DNA of 64,000 nucleotides from positions 62,001 through 126,000 of the forward strand of contig JAFTPD010000007.1 of assembly GCA_017463485.1 (NCBI GenBank). Direction: 5' to 3'. The notes under the pieces were generated by a model. It made no database searches, was not told the origin of the DNA, and saw only the letters and a program-made list of their open reading frames with translations. Positions within the stretch are counted from its first letter, which is position 1. Every line of letters starts with the position of its first letter. The DNA comes from Clostridia bacterium (GTDB lineage Bacteria; Bacillota; Clostridia; Oscillospirales; CAG-272). A program made the position numbers and the translations under genes. Positions 53,022 through 61,390 of this stretch are shown one piece after another.

Positions 53022-54908
53022 ATGAATACGGTAGCGGCACAGACTGTTGACGCGGCGATAATAGGCGCGGGACACGCGGGAATCGAAGCGGCACTCGCTT
53101 GTGCGCGACTGGGACTTAAAACCGCGCTGTTTACAATGTCCCTTGATGCAGTTGGAAATATGCCGTGCAATCCGTCTATTGGAGGCACGGCAAAGGGACA
53201 CCTCGTTTACGAGATTGACGCTCTTGGCGGCGAGATGGGACGAGCGGCTGACAAAGTGACGCTCCAGAGTCGTACGCTCAACCTCGGCAAGGGTGCAGCG
53301 GTACATTCCAAGCGCATACAGGCAGACCGCCGAAAGTATCAGAATATAATGAAGCATACCCTCGAAACGTGCGAAAATCTTTTGCTCATTCAAGCGGAAA
53401 TTGTGGATATAATTACCGAAAAAAGCATTGATGGACAAAGAGTTTGCGGAGTTATCACCAAGCTTGGCGAGAGATTTGACTGCGGCGCTGTAATAATCGC
53501 TTGCGGTACTTTTCTCGAAGGCAGGGTTTTTGTGGGCGACGTCAACTATGAGGCGGGGCCCGACGGTATGCTCCCCGCAAAGGGACTGTCGGCAAGTCTT
53601 GAACGCCTCGGAATTCGGCTGATGAGGTTTAAAACGGGTACTCCCGCAAGAGTCAAGCGCGCGTCAATAAACCTTGATGCGCTTGAAGAACAGCCGGGTG
53701 AGGATGTGATAATCCCCTACTCTGCCCTCACTCCCGCCGATGCCTTTGACGGCTTTGTACAGACCCCTTGCCATATCGTTTACACCAACGCCGAAACGCA
53801 TAAAATCATCAAGGATAATATCCACCGAAGCGCTATGTATTCGGGACATATCCACGGCACGGGCCCGAGGTACTGCCCGTCCATTGAGGATAAGATCGTG
53901 CGCTTTGCAGACAAGGAGCGCCATCAGCTTTTCGTCGAACCCATGGGCGAGAAAAACGAGGAAATGTATATTCAGGGATTTTCCACTTCCCTTCCGACCG
54001 ACGTTCAGCATAAGATGCTAAAATCCTTGTCAGGCTTTGAAAAAGCGGAGATTATGCGTTACGCATACGCTATCGAATACGATTGCGCAGACCCCACCCA
54101 GCTTGACGCAACGCTTGAATTCAAAGATATCAAAGGACTCTACGGCGCGGGACAGTTTAACGGCACGTCGGGATATGAGGAAGCGGCTGCGCAGGGACTT
54201 GTTGCGGGAATAAATGCGGCTTTGGCGCACTACGGGCGCGAAAAGCTGACACTTCCCCGTTCCTCGAGCTATATCGGCACGCTTATCGACGACCTTGTCA
54301 CCAAGGGAACTAACGAGCCGTATCGCATGATGACCTCGCGCTCTGAATTTCGGCTTTTGCTCCGTCAGGACAACGCCGATAGCCGTTTGACGCCTATCGG
54401 ACACGACGTGGGACTGATAGACGACGAGCGATTTACAAATTACGAGGAAAAGCAAAAAAGTATTGATACAGAAAAGAAAAGGTTGGAGGATACACATCTG
54501 TCCCCTGCAAAGGTCAATCCCCTTCTTGATTCGCTCTGTGAGGAACATGTAAGCTCGGGCGTATCTCTTGCCGACCTGTTGCGCCGTCCGCGCGTGACCT
54601 ACGCGGAGCTTGCCGTAATTGACGAAAAACGCCCCGATCTGCCGAGCGCAGTAGTTCGTACAGTTGAAATTGACGTAAAATACGCGGGATACATCAAGCG
54701 CGAGCTTGCGGAGGTTGCAAGACAGAAAAAATTAGAGGAAAAGCGATTGCCGGACGACATAAATTACGCAGAAATGCAGGGATTGCGTCTTGAAGCAAGA
54801 CAAAAATTGGAAAAAATACGTCCTTTGACGGTGGGACAAGCCGCACGCATAAGCGGAGTCAGCCCCGCAGATATCTCTGTCTTGCTGCTTTACCTCGGCA
54901 TGAAATAA
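53022..54908 (+). CDS. mnmG: tRNA uridine-5-carboxymethylaminomethyl modification enzyme MnmG
   Basis: This 628-residue FAD protein, with MnmE, modifies wobble uridine of several tRNAs. The FAD site AAIIGAGHAGIEAALA is at the N-terminus, followed by MSLDAVGNMPCNPSIGGTAKGHLV, and a C-terminal MnmE-binding helical part. The partner gene mnmE, which usually lies directly upstream, is absent here. rsmG follows 15 nt downstream, the usual order. Confidence 0.96.
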   Translation: MNTVAAQTVDAAIIGAGHAGIEAALACARLGLKTALFTMSLDAVGNMPCNPSIGGTAKGHLVYEIDALGGEMGRAADKVTLQSRTLNLGKGAAVHSKRIQADRRKYQNIMKHTLETCENLLLIQAEIVDIITEKSIDGQRVCGVITKLGERFDCGAVIIACGTFLEGRVFVGDVNYEAGPDGMLPAKGLSASLERLGIRLMRFKTGTPARVKRASINLDALEEQPGEDVIIPYSALTPADAFDGFVQTPCHIVYTNAETHKIIKDNIHRSAMYSGHIHGTGPRYCPSIEDKIVRFADKERHQLFVEPMGEKNEEMYIQGFSTSLPTDVQHKMLKSLSGFEKAEIMRYAYAIEYDCADPTQLDATLEFKDIKGLYGAGQFNGTSGYEEAAAQGLVAGINAALAHYGREKLTLPRSSSYIGTLIDDLVTKGTNEPYRMMTSRSEFRLLLRQDNADSRLTPIGHDVGLIDDERFTNYEEKQKSIDTEKKRLEDTHLSPAKVNPLLDSLCEEHVSSGVSLADLLRRPRVTYAELAVIDEKRPDLPSAVVRTVEIDVKYAGYIKRELAEVARQKKLEEKRLPDDINYAEMQGLRLEARQKLEKIRPLTVGQAARISGVSPADISVLLLYLGMK

Positions 54909-54923
54909 ATAAGGAATAAAACT

Positions 54924-55658
54924 ATGAACGACGTTCAATTTCAAGAATTTTGCCGAATTTTTGAGGATATTTTCGCAAAAAATAGAATATCGGAGTACGA
55001 TACACCAGAAAACCGACAAAAATTCGCAATACTCGCAGAATATTTAATAGAAGAAAGCCAAAAATACAACCTTACCGCGCTGTGCAGTATGGATAAAATA
55101 ATTCCCTTACATTTTGCGGATTGTGTGATTGCGGCAAAATATATTCCCACAGGTGCAAAAGTGCTTGACGTAGGCTGTGGAGGCGGCTTCCCTACCCTGC
55201 CGCTTGCCATAGTTCGCCCCGATATCACCGTCTATGGACTTGACAGTACGGCAAAAAAACTGGGATTTATTAATTCTGCCGCCCAACAGCTTCAAATTTC
55301 CAACGTATGCACGCTTACGGGCCGCGCAGAGGAGCTTGTTTGTGATAGACGCGAAAACTTTGATATTGTAATAAGCCGCGCAGTCGCAAGACTAAATATT
55401 CTTTCCGAGCTATGCCTCCCCTTTGTAAAGGTTGGCGGAAGCTTTATCGCACTTAAAGGCTCGGCAGGCGCAGAGGAGCTTGCAGAAGCCCAGAAAGGCA
55501 TTAAAATTCTCGGCGGAAGGGTCGAAAAAACCGAAAAATATGATATTTTTACTTGTGTAGGCGAAGAAAAACGTGTAAATATTATAATTTGCAAACAATC
55601 CACCACCCCCACCGCTTATCCACGACAGTTCGGAGCTATTAAGAAAAAGCCGTTGTAA
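54924..55658 (+). CDS. rsmG: 16S rRNA (guanine-527-N7)-methyltransferase
   Basis: This 244-residue SAM-dependent enzyme methylates G527 of 16S rRNA. The motif I region is KVLDVGCGGGFPTLPLAI, followed by the conserved YNLTA near the N-terminus and SRAVARLNILSELCLPFVKVGG. It lies between mnmG and parA as in most Firmicutes. Loss of this enzyme gives low-level streptomycin resistance in other bacteria. Confidence 0.95.
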   Translation: MNDVQFQEFCRIFEDIFAKNRISEYDTPENRQKFAILAEYLIEESQKYNLTALCSMDKIIPLHFADCVIAAKYIPTGAKVLDVGCGGGFPTLPLAIVRPDITVYGLDSTAKKLGFINSAAQQLQISNVCTLTGRAEELVCDRRENFDIVISRAVARLNILSELCLPFVKVGGSFIALKGSAGAEELAEAQKGIKILGGRVEKTEKYDIFTCVGEEKRVNIIICKQSTTPTAYPRQFGAIKKKPL

Positions 55659-55675
55659 TTCATTAAAAGCAACAA

Positions 55676-55753
55676 CGTTCCACGTGAAACATCATCTCAC
55701 AATGGTTTCACGTGGAACATTTTAATGATAGCGCGACCGTTTCACGTGGAACA
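55676..55753. promoter_or_regulatory. Cluster of three parS-like centromere sites
   Basis: Three 16-bp sites fit the parS consensus TGTTNCACGTGNAACA with one mismatch each: CGTTCCACGTGAAACA (55676-55691), GGTTTCACGTGGAACA (55704-55719) and CGTTTCACGTGGAACA (55738-55753). They are 28 and 34 nt apart and lie directly before parA. ParB should load here to organise origin segregation. Confidence 0.92.
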
Positions 55754-55795
55754 CATTAAAAAAGCAAAAAAATCTTAAAAAATATCAAATTGCTA

Positions 55796-55824
55796 TTGAA
55801 AAAAGATAAAAAATATGTTATACT
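55796..55824 (+). promoter_or_regulatory. Sigma-A promoter of parA-parB
   Basis: TTGAAA (55796-55801) and TATACT (55819-55824) are 17 nt apart, just downstream of the parS sites, which suggests that ParB spreading could affect the promoter. Confidence 0.75.
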
Positions 55825-55894
55825 GTTTTACAGAGTCAATTTCTGTACGGTGTCGCGCAGAAAAAGGACAAATAAAACGTTACGGAGGTGCAAA

Positions 55895-56659
55895 TTGGGC
55901 AAAATCATATCATTTGCAAACCAGAAAGGCGGAGTTGGAAAGACCACGTCGGCTGTGAATATTGCGGCTTCTCTCGGAATTCTGGGATACAAAACCTTAC
56001 TTATAGACCTTGATCCTCAGGGTAACGCCACCAGCGGCGTCGGAGTTGCCAAGAGAAATCTTAAGCTTACCATAAAAGATGTTCTTGCGGGCGATTGTGT
56101 TGCAAAAGAGGCGATTTTGGAAACAAAATTCCAAAATCTCAGCGTTCTTCCTGCAAATATTACCCTTGCGGGCGCGGAATTTGACCTTTTTCAAGAGGAA
56201 GAAGCTCCTCACGAGGTCATAAAGAAAGCATTTGCCGAGATCAAGGACGAGTACGATTATCTTATCGTCGACTGTCCGCCCTCGCTTGGCATGCTGACAC
56301 TCAACTCGCTTTCCGCAAGTGACGGCGTTGTTATTCCTATGCAGTGCGAATTTTATGCGCTCGAGGGACTTTCCCAGCTTATGATAACCATTGGAAAGGT
56401 CAAAAATCACTACAACAACAGCCTTAACGTCACGGGAATCCTTATTACCATGTATACAAATCGACTTTTGCTGACTCAACAGGTAAAAAGCGAGCTAAAA
56501 AAGCACTATTCTGGCAAGCTGTTTGACACTCACATTTCTCGTGGAGTCAAGCTTTCTGAAGCTCCGGGCTTTGGTTGCCCTGTGTATTATCACGACAAGC
56601 GCTCCAAGGGGGCGGATGAATATTTGTCCGTAGCACACGAGCTTGCTACCCGAATTTAA
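55895..56659 (+). CDS. parA: Chromosome-partitioning ATPase ParA (Soj)
   Basis: This 254-residue Walker-type ATPase has the deviant Walker A motif KGGVGKTTSAVN, LIDLDPQGNAT and VDCPPSLGMLTLN. The start is TTG at 55895, chosen because GGAGGTG precedes it by 5 nt and the protein then begins LGKIISFANQKGG as usual. It works with ParB and the three nearby parS sites to segregate or regulate the origin. Confidence 0.95.
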   Translation: MGKIISFANQKGGVGKTTSAVNIAASLGILGYKTLLIDLDPQGNATSGVGVAKRNLKLTIKDVLAGDCVAKEAILETKFQNLSVLPANITLAGAEFDLFQEEEAPHEVIKKAFAEIKDEYDYLIVDCPPSLGMLTLNSLSASDGVVIPMQCEFYALEGLSQLMITIGKVKNHYNNSLNVTGILITMYTNRLLLTQQVKSELKKHYSGKLFDTHISRGVKLSEAPGFGCPVYYHDKRSKGADEYLSVAHELATRI

Positions 56660-56707
56660 GCGAAAAAACGGCTATTTTCATCAATTTTATAGGAGGAAAC
56701 AGCAAAA

Positions 56708-57601
56708 ATGGCTAACAAAAGAGGTCTTGGACGTAATTTTTACGATATTCTGGACGATAATACCCTTGATTTGAATCAGGAGGGCGTGGCTTCCATATCC
56801 ATTGGCAAGATAGAGCCTCGCCGCGACCAGCCCCGAAAGGACTTTGATCAGGCGGCGCTTCAGACTCTTGCCGATTCTATCGCTGAGCATGGCGTTATTC
56901 AGCCTATCGTTGTACGCGAGTACACCGATCCTTCCTTGGCAGGAAACTATGAGATAATTGCAGGTGAGCGCCGTTGGCGTGCCGCAAAAATGGCAGGACT
57001 TAACGAGATTCCCGTTGTTGTTATGACGGGCGACGATCTTAAGATGGCTCAGGTTGCGCTGATTGAGAACCTTCAGCGCCAAGATCTGAACACCGTTGAA
57101 GAAGCGCTGGCTTATAAGGCGCTTATTGAAAAGTTCAATATGACGCAGGAGGAGCTTGCGCGTCAGGTCGGAAAAAACCGTTCTACCATAACGAATATTC
57201 TCCGATTGCTTGATCTTCCCGACGACGTTCTCGTGCTTTTGCGCGAGGGCAAGATCAGTATGGGACACGCACGTGCGCTCTTGGCGCTTGAGATGGAAGA
57301 GGATATGTCCGTTCTTGCTAACAGAATAGTTGAAAAGGAATATTCCGTCCGCGAGGTGGAGCGTGCGGTCAAGCTGATAAACAGCCGTTACCACGAAACT
57401 CCCGAGGAAGAAGAGCCTGCTGAGCGCGTGCAAAAGCGCATATATATGAAGGACCTTGAGCAAAAGGCAATGAATGCTATGGGCAGAAAGGTCAAGATCA
57501 ATCAGTCAGGCAAGAAAAAGACGGTCGAGCTTAGCTTTGAGGACGACGCAGACCTCGAAGAGCTGCTCACAAAGCTTTGCGGCAGTGCAATCTTTAATTG
57601 A
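56708..57601 (+). CDS. parB: Chromosome-partitioning protein ParB (Spo0J)
   Basis: This 297-residue CTPase/DNA-binding protein loads at parS. The N-terminal domain has EHGVIQPIVVREY, AGERRWRAAKMAGL (the box that binds CTP) and IENLQRQDLNTVEEA; the helix-turn-helix is TQEELARQVGKNRSTITNILRLL; the C-terminal dimer domain follows. It follows parA by 48 nt with an AGGAGG ribosome site. Confidence 0.95.
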   Translation: MANKRGLGRNFYDILDDNTLDLNQEGVASISIGKIEPRRDQPRKDFDQAALQTLADSIAEHGVIQPIVVREYTDPSLAGNYEIIAGERRWRAAKMAGLNEIPVVVMTGDDLKMAQVALIENLQRQDLNTVEEALAYKALIEKFNMTQEELARQVGKNRSTITNILRLLDLPDDVLVLLREGKISMGHARALLALEMEEDMSVLANRIVEKEYSVREVERAVKLINSRYHETPEEEEPAERVQKRIYMKDLEQKAMNAMGRKVKINQSGKKKTVELSFEDDADLEELLTKLCGSAIFN

Positions 57602-57647
57602 AAAACAAACAAATTACCAAATATTACCAATCAGTGAGGTAAAAATT

Positions 57648-58925
57648 ATGATAGATATCAAATACATCAAGGAAAATCCCGACGAGGTCATAGCAAGACT
57701 TGCAAAAAAAGGAAAGGATGCCCGCGAGGACATTGAAAACATTCTCCGACTTGACGGCGAGCGCCGTGCGCTTATCGCCGAAACGGAAGCAATGAAGGCG
57801 GAGCAGAACAAGACTAACAAGCTCATTCCTCAGTACAAAAAAGAGGGTAAGGACGTCAGCGAGCTGTTCGTCCGCATGAAGGAAATTTCCAACACCACCA
57901 AGGAAAATGACGCAAAGCTCAAGGCTATTGACACCGAGTTCAAGTCATGGATGCTGGGATTGCCAAACCTGCCCGACGAGGACCTGCTCGCGGGTGGCAA
58001 GGAGAACAACCAGCCTCTACGCTACTACGGTGAAGCGAGAACCTTTGATTTTGAACCCAAGAATCACGTTGATCTTTGCACCAACCTCGGTCTTATCGAC
58101 TATGAGCGCGGAACGAAGCTGTCCGGATCCGGCTTCTGGATCTATCGTGGAATGGGCGCACGCCTTGAGTGGGCGTTGCTCAATTACTTTATCGACACTC
58201 ATATCGGCGACGGCTACGAGCTTGTGCTTGTTCCTCACATGCTCGGCTACGAGTGTGGACTTACTGCGGGTCAGTTCCCGAAGTTCCAAGACGAGGTTTA
58301 CTGGCTTGAAACTGCGGAGGATGAGCGCCGCCGTTTCATGCTTCCCACGGCTGAAACTGCGCTTGTTTCCCTTCATAGAGATGAGATTTTGACCGAGGCT
58401 GATTTGCCTCGCAAGTATATCAGCTACACCCCTTGCTTCCGTCGTGAGGCGGGATCTTACCGTGCCGACGAGCGCGGAATGGTGCGCGGACATCAGTTTA
58501 ACAAGGTCGAAATGGTACAGTACACCTTGCCCGAGCAGAGTGACGCGGCATTTGAGGAGCTGGTAGGCAAGGCAGAGGCGCTTGTTCGCGGACTCGGCTT
58601 CCACTTCCGCACTGTAAAGCTTGCGGCAGAGGACTGCTCGGCGTCCATGGCGAGAACGTACGATATTGAGATAAATATCCCGTCCATGAACGGATATAAG
58701 GAGGTTTCCTCTGTATCCAACGCGCGCGATTACCAGGCTCGCCGCGGCATGATGAGAGTAAGACGCGCTGATGGCAGAATTGAGTATATGCACACGTTGA
58801 ACGGCTCGGGACTTGCGACCAGCCGCGTGCTTCCTGCGCTCGTTGAGCAGAATCAGAACGCTGATGGCTCGATCAACGTCCCTGAGGTGCTTCAGAAGTA
58901 TATCGGTACGGATATCATCAAATAA
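57648..58925 (+). CDS. serS: Seryl-tRNA synthetase
   Basis: This 425-residue class II synthetase charges tRNA-Ser (and tRNA-Sec where present). The N-terminal coiled coil (about residues 30-100) binds the long variable arm of the tRNA. Motif 2 is CFRREAGSYRADERGMVRGHQF and motif 3 is LNGSGLATSRVLPALVEQ. The ATG at 57648 is used because the longer frame would overlap parB and because MIDIKYIKENPDEV is the normal N-terminus. Confidence 0.96.
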   Translation: MIDIKYIKENPDEVIARLAKKGKDAREDIENILRLDGERRALIAETEAMKAEQNKTNKLIPQYKKEGKDVSELFVRMKEISNTTKENDAKLKAIDTEFKSWMLGLPNLPDEDLLAGGKENNQPLRYYGEARTFDFEPKNHVDLCTNLGLIDYERGTKLSGSGFWIYRGMGARLEWALLNYFIDTHIGDGYELVLVPHMLGYECGLTAGQFPKFQDEVYWLETAEDERRRFMLPTAETALVSLHRDEILTEADLPRKYISYTPCFRREAGSYRADERGMVRGHQFNKVEMVQYTLPEQSDAAFEELVGKAEALVRGLGFHFRTVKLAAEDCSASMARTYDIEINIPSMNGYKEVSSVSNARDYQARRGMMRVRRADGRIEYMHTLNGSGLATSRVLPALVEQNQNADGSINVPEVLQKYIGTDIIK

Positions 58926-59119
58926 AATTCGCAAAACGGTCAGAAAAATTCAAGCTGTCTTTCAATATTGCACATCAAATTTTTGAAAAGGCGGAGTAAA
59001 ATAGAGTTGCTCGTGAGGAAAGGGCACTCCTTTATATTGACGGCGGCGAGGCGGAGATGTTTACCGTCCCGCCGCCAATCGCAAATTTTCGTCCCGCGCG
59101 TGCGGGGAAAGGAATACTA

Positions 59120-59812
59120 ATGTCAGGTTTTCACTTGTCGGCGTTGATGCTTTCGACGGGGGATCAGTCCTTCTGGTCGGAGCTTTGGACGGCGATAGAG
59201 GATAGATATTTTTCGGTAAACGTCGGAAATTATCAGAATATAGATATAAACAGAAACTCATTTTTGTCGCTTCAGATCATAGTTCTCGGAATTTTTCTCG
59301 GGATAATAATATCAACGGTGTTCGTCGTCTACGATAAGCGCAAGCTCGGCGGATTTGTGCGGCAGGTGATATCCGAGGGCTGTCTTTCTCCTGAAAAGGC
59401 AAAAACCCTTGATGAGCTTGGGTATTTGAAGGACCCCGCAGTACGCGGAAATCTCAAACGCGGTGGCGTTTTGTCAAGAGCTGTGAAATGCGTGGAAAGA
59501 GACAAATTCCTTGAGGACGTCGAATTTATGCGTCAGAAATACATAGAGCAAAACGGCAACGACAAGGGCTTTTGCGAGCCGGAATTTCGAATCGACCTTG
59601 AAAATGCGCATTTTTATATCCCCGACGAGGAGCATTACAGGGCAGAGCTGCGATTTGATCAAAAGGGAACGGGCTGGCGATCTGTTTTGCTGGTGATACT
59701 GATATCGGTGATAGGCGCGATAATGGTTTGCTTCCTGCTACCCGAAATGCTGCAGCTTGTGGACAATATGATTGGAATATTCAACGGTCAAAATAACGGA
59801 ATAGTCACCTGA
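59120..59812 (+). CDS. Two-helix membrane protein, unrecognised
   Basis: The product has 230 residues. A transmembrane helix lies at about residues 50-73 and a second near the C-terminus (about 192-212), with a charged domain of about 115 residues between them (KRKLGGFVRQVISEGCLSPEKAKTLDELGY). The ATG follows AAAGGAA. The upstream gap contains a GC-rich stem (about 59040-59078) of unknown role. No family is recognised. Confidence 0.7.
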   Translation: MSGFHLSALMLSTGDQSFWSELWTAIEDRYFSVNVGNYQNIDINRNSFLSLQIIVLGIFLGIIISTVFVVYDKRKLGGFVRQVISEGCLSPEKAKTLDELGYLKDPAVRGNLKRGGVLSRAVKCVERDKFLEDVEFMRQKYIEQNGNDKGFCEPEFRIDLENAHFYIPDEEHYRAELRFDQKGTGWRSVLLVILISVIGAIMVCFLLPEMLQLVDNMIGIFNGQNNGIVT

Positions 59813-59834
59813 TGATAAAAAATCGAATATAATG

Positions 59835-59863
59835 GAATACCGACTGCAACGCAGTCGGTATTC
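59835..59863 (+). terminator. Intrinsic terminator
   Basis: AATACCGACTGC and GCAGTCGGTATT form a 12-bp stem with an AAC loop followed by CTTCACTTTTT. Confidence 0.82.
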
Positions 59864-59972
59864 TTCACTTTTTAGAAAAAAATGCGAATTTTTGCATGAT
59901 TTGCCGCCACTTTTGGTGTTAAAATGTGAAAATATCGGCATTTTTCTCCCACTTTACAAGCGAGGTGGCAAT

Positions 59973-60659
59973 ATGACACGAAGACCCGTAATAGGAATAA
60001 CGCAAAGCAGAGGAAGGGAGGGAAGACTTGACGTCGGGGAAGGATATCTGTGCGCCGTTTGGGACGCAGGCGGCGTGGGTGTTACTCTGCCCTGTCTTGC
60101 GGAGAAAGCTGAGGAATATGCCGAATACTTTGATGGATTTATATTCGGAGGTGGCGGGGATATTTCTCCTTGGTACTACGGGGAAAACGAGTTTCCGAGG
60201 GAGCTTCTCGACATTGATGAAAAGCGGGATACTTTTGAATGGCGGTTGCTTGAATGTGCAATCAAAAAGCAAAAGCCTATACTTGGAATATGTCGCGGCG
60301 CGCAGGTGATGAACGTGTTTTTTGGCGGCACGCTATATCCGTACATAGAAGGGCATATTTCAAAAGCTCAAAATCGTGAAATATGGCATAATTTAAGCGT
60401 TTTTAAGGGAAATACGCTCCACAAATGCACCAAAAACGGCAAAATAACGGTAAATAGCCGCCACAAACAGAATATTAAGGCGAGAGGACGGGGCATCAAC
60501 GTCTGCGCGTTGAGCGACGACGGATTTATTGAAGCGATAGAGCTTGAGGGCTACCCGTCGTTTTTTCTCGGGGTGCAATTTCATCCCGAGCGATATTACG
60601 AGAGCGACGCGGCAGCGAGGGGGATATTTGAGGAGCTGGTGGAAAGTGCGAAAAATTGA
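59973..60659 (+). CDS. Gamma-glutamyl-gamma-aminobutyrate hydrolase-family protein (class I GATase)
   Basis: This 228-residue protein is a standalone glutamine-amidotransferase-like hydrolase of the PuuD family. The nucleophile is Cys107 in LGICRGAQVMN, the catalytic His is in GVQFHPERY, and the N-terminal GITQSRGR and GGGGDISPWYYG segments fit the family. The substrate could be a gamma-glutamyl amide. Unlike the CarA in this window, all the active-site residues are present. The ATG follows GAGGTGG. Confidence 0.85.
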   Translation: MTRRPVIGITQSRGREGRLDVGEGYLCAVWDAGGVGVTLPCLAEKAEEYAEYFDGFIFGGGGDISPWYYGENEFPRELLDIDEKRDTFEWRLLECAIKKQKPILGICRGAQVMNVFFGGTLYPYIEGHISKAQNREIWHNLSVFKGNTLHKCTKNGKITVNSRHKQNIKARGRGINVCALSDDGFIEAIELEGYPSFFLGVQFHPERYYESDAAARGIFEELVESAKN

Positions 60660-60758
60660 AAATGGAAAATTGAAAATGGAAAATGGGGGTGCGGTGCGAG
60701 AGGGGAAAAATGCGTATATATAAAATAGTAAACAAAATGTGAATTTAGCAAATGCCCC

Positions 60759-60787
60759 TTTACAAATGAGGAAAGCTGTGGTATAAT
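60759..60787 (+). promoter_or_regulatory. Sigma-A promoter of rpsO-pnp
   Basis: TTTACA (60759-60764) and TATAAT (60782-60787) have a 17-nt spacer and a TGG extension before the -10. The transcript would have a leader of about 125 nt, long enough for S15 autoregulation as known in other bacteria. Confidence 0.85.
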
Positions 60788-60919
60788 GGTTTAGCATGTG
60801 GGACTTTGGTCTTAATGCAAATGACGTCTGACACGGTGCGCGGACAAAGCTGTAATTCAGCACTTCACCAACCGCCTGCTGTGCCTACGCCGAAAAATTT
60901 AAAGAAAGGTGAAAAAACA

Positions 60920-61183
60920 ATGACCAGTCAGGAAAAACAGGCGATTATTGAAAAATACGCCACACATGAGGGTGACACAGGCTCTCCCGAGGTTCAGATT
61001 GCTGTTCTTACTTACAGAATCAACAATCTTACCCAGCATCTGAAGGCAAACGCGAAGGACCATCACAGCCGCCGCGGTCTGCTCAAGATGGTAGGTCACA
61101 GACGTAACCTCCTCGGTTATCTGCAGAAGGTAGACATCAACCGCTACCGTGCGATCATCGAGAAGCTGAACCTGAGAAAGTAA
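60920..61183 (+). CDS. rpsO: Ribosomal protein S15
   Basis: This 87-residue protein binds 16S rRNA in the central domain of the 30S subunit. The sequence [27 protein letters not shown] and [21 protein letters not shown] is diagnostic. The ATG at 60920 follows AAAGGTGA; the longer frame upstream is leader sequence. It precedes pnp, the common gene pair. Confidence 0.97.
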   Translation: MTSQEKQAIIEKYATHEGDTGSPEVQIAVLTYRINNLTQHLKANAKDHHSRRGLLKMVGHRRNLLGYLQKVDINRYRAIIEKLNLRK

Positions 61184-61390
61184 TCCGACACACGGGAGTG
61201 CGGAACGGCTTCGCCGCTCCCACTCCCTTGCGTTTACCCTTACGTCACAAGAAAATTCAAATTGTAAAAAACGTTTTACTGTACGAGGGATTAGTTCTTA
61301 ACCCTGCGCCGCAGGGCGCGCCTTGCGGCGCGGAGTTAAGTGCTAAACCTCCGATGGTGAAACAAAAAATAAAAAAACGGAGGTACAATT

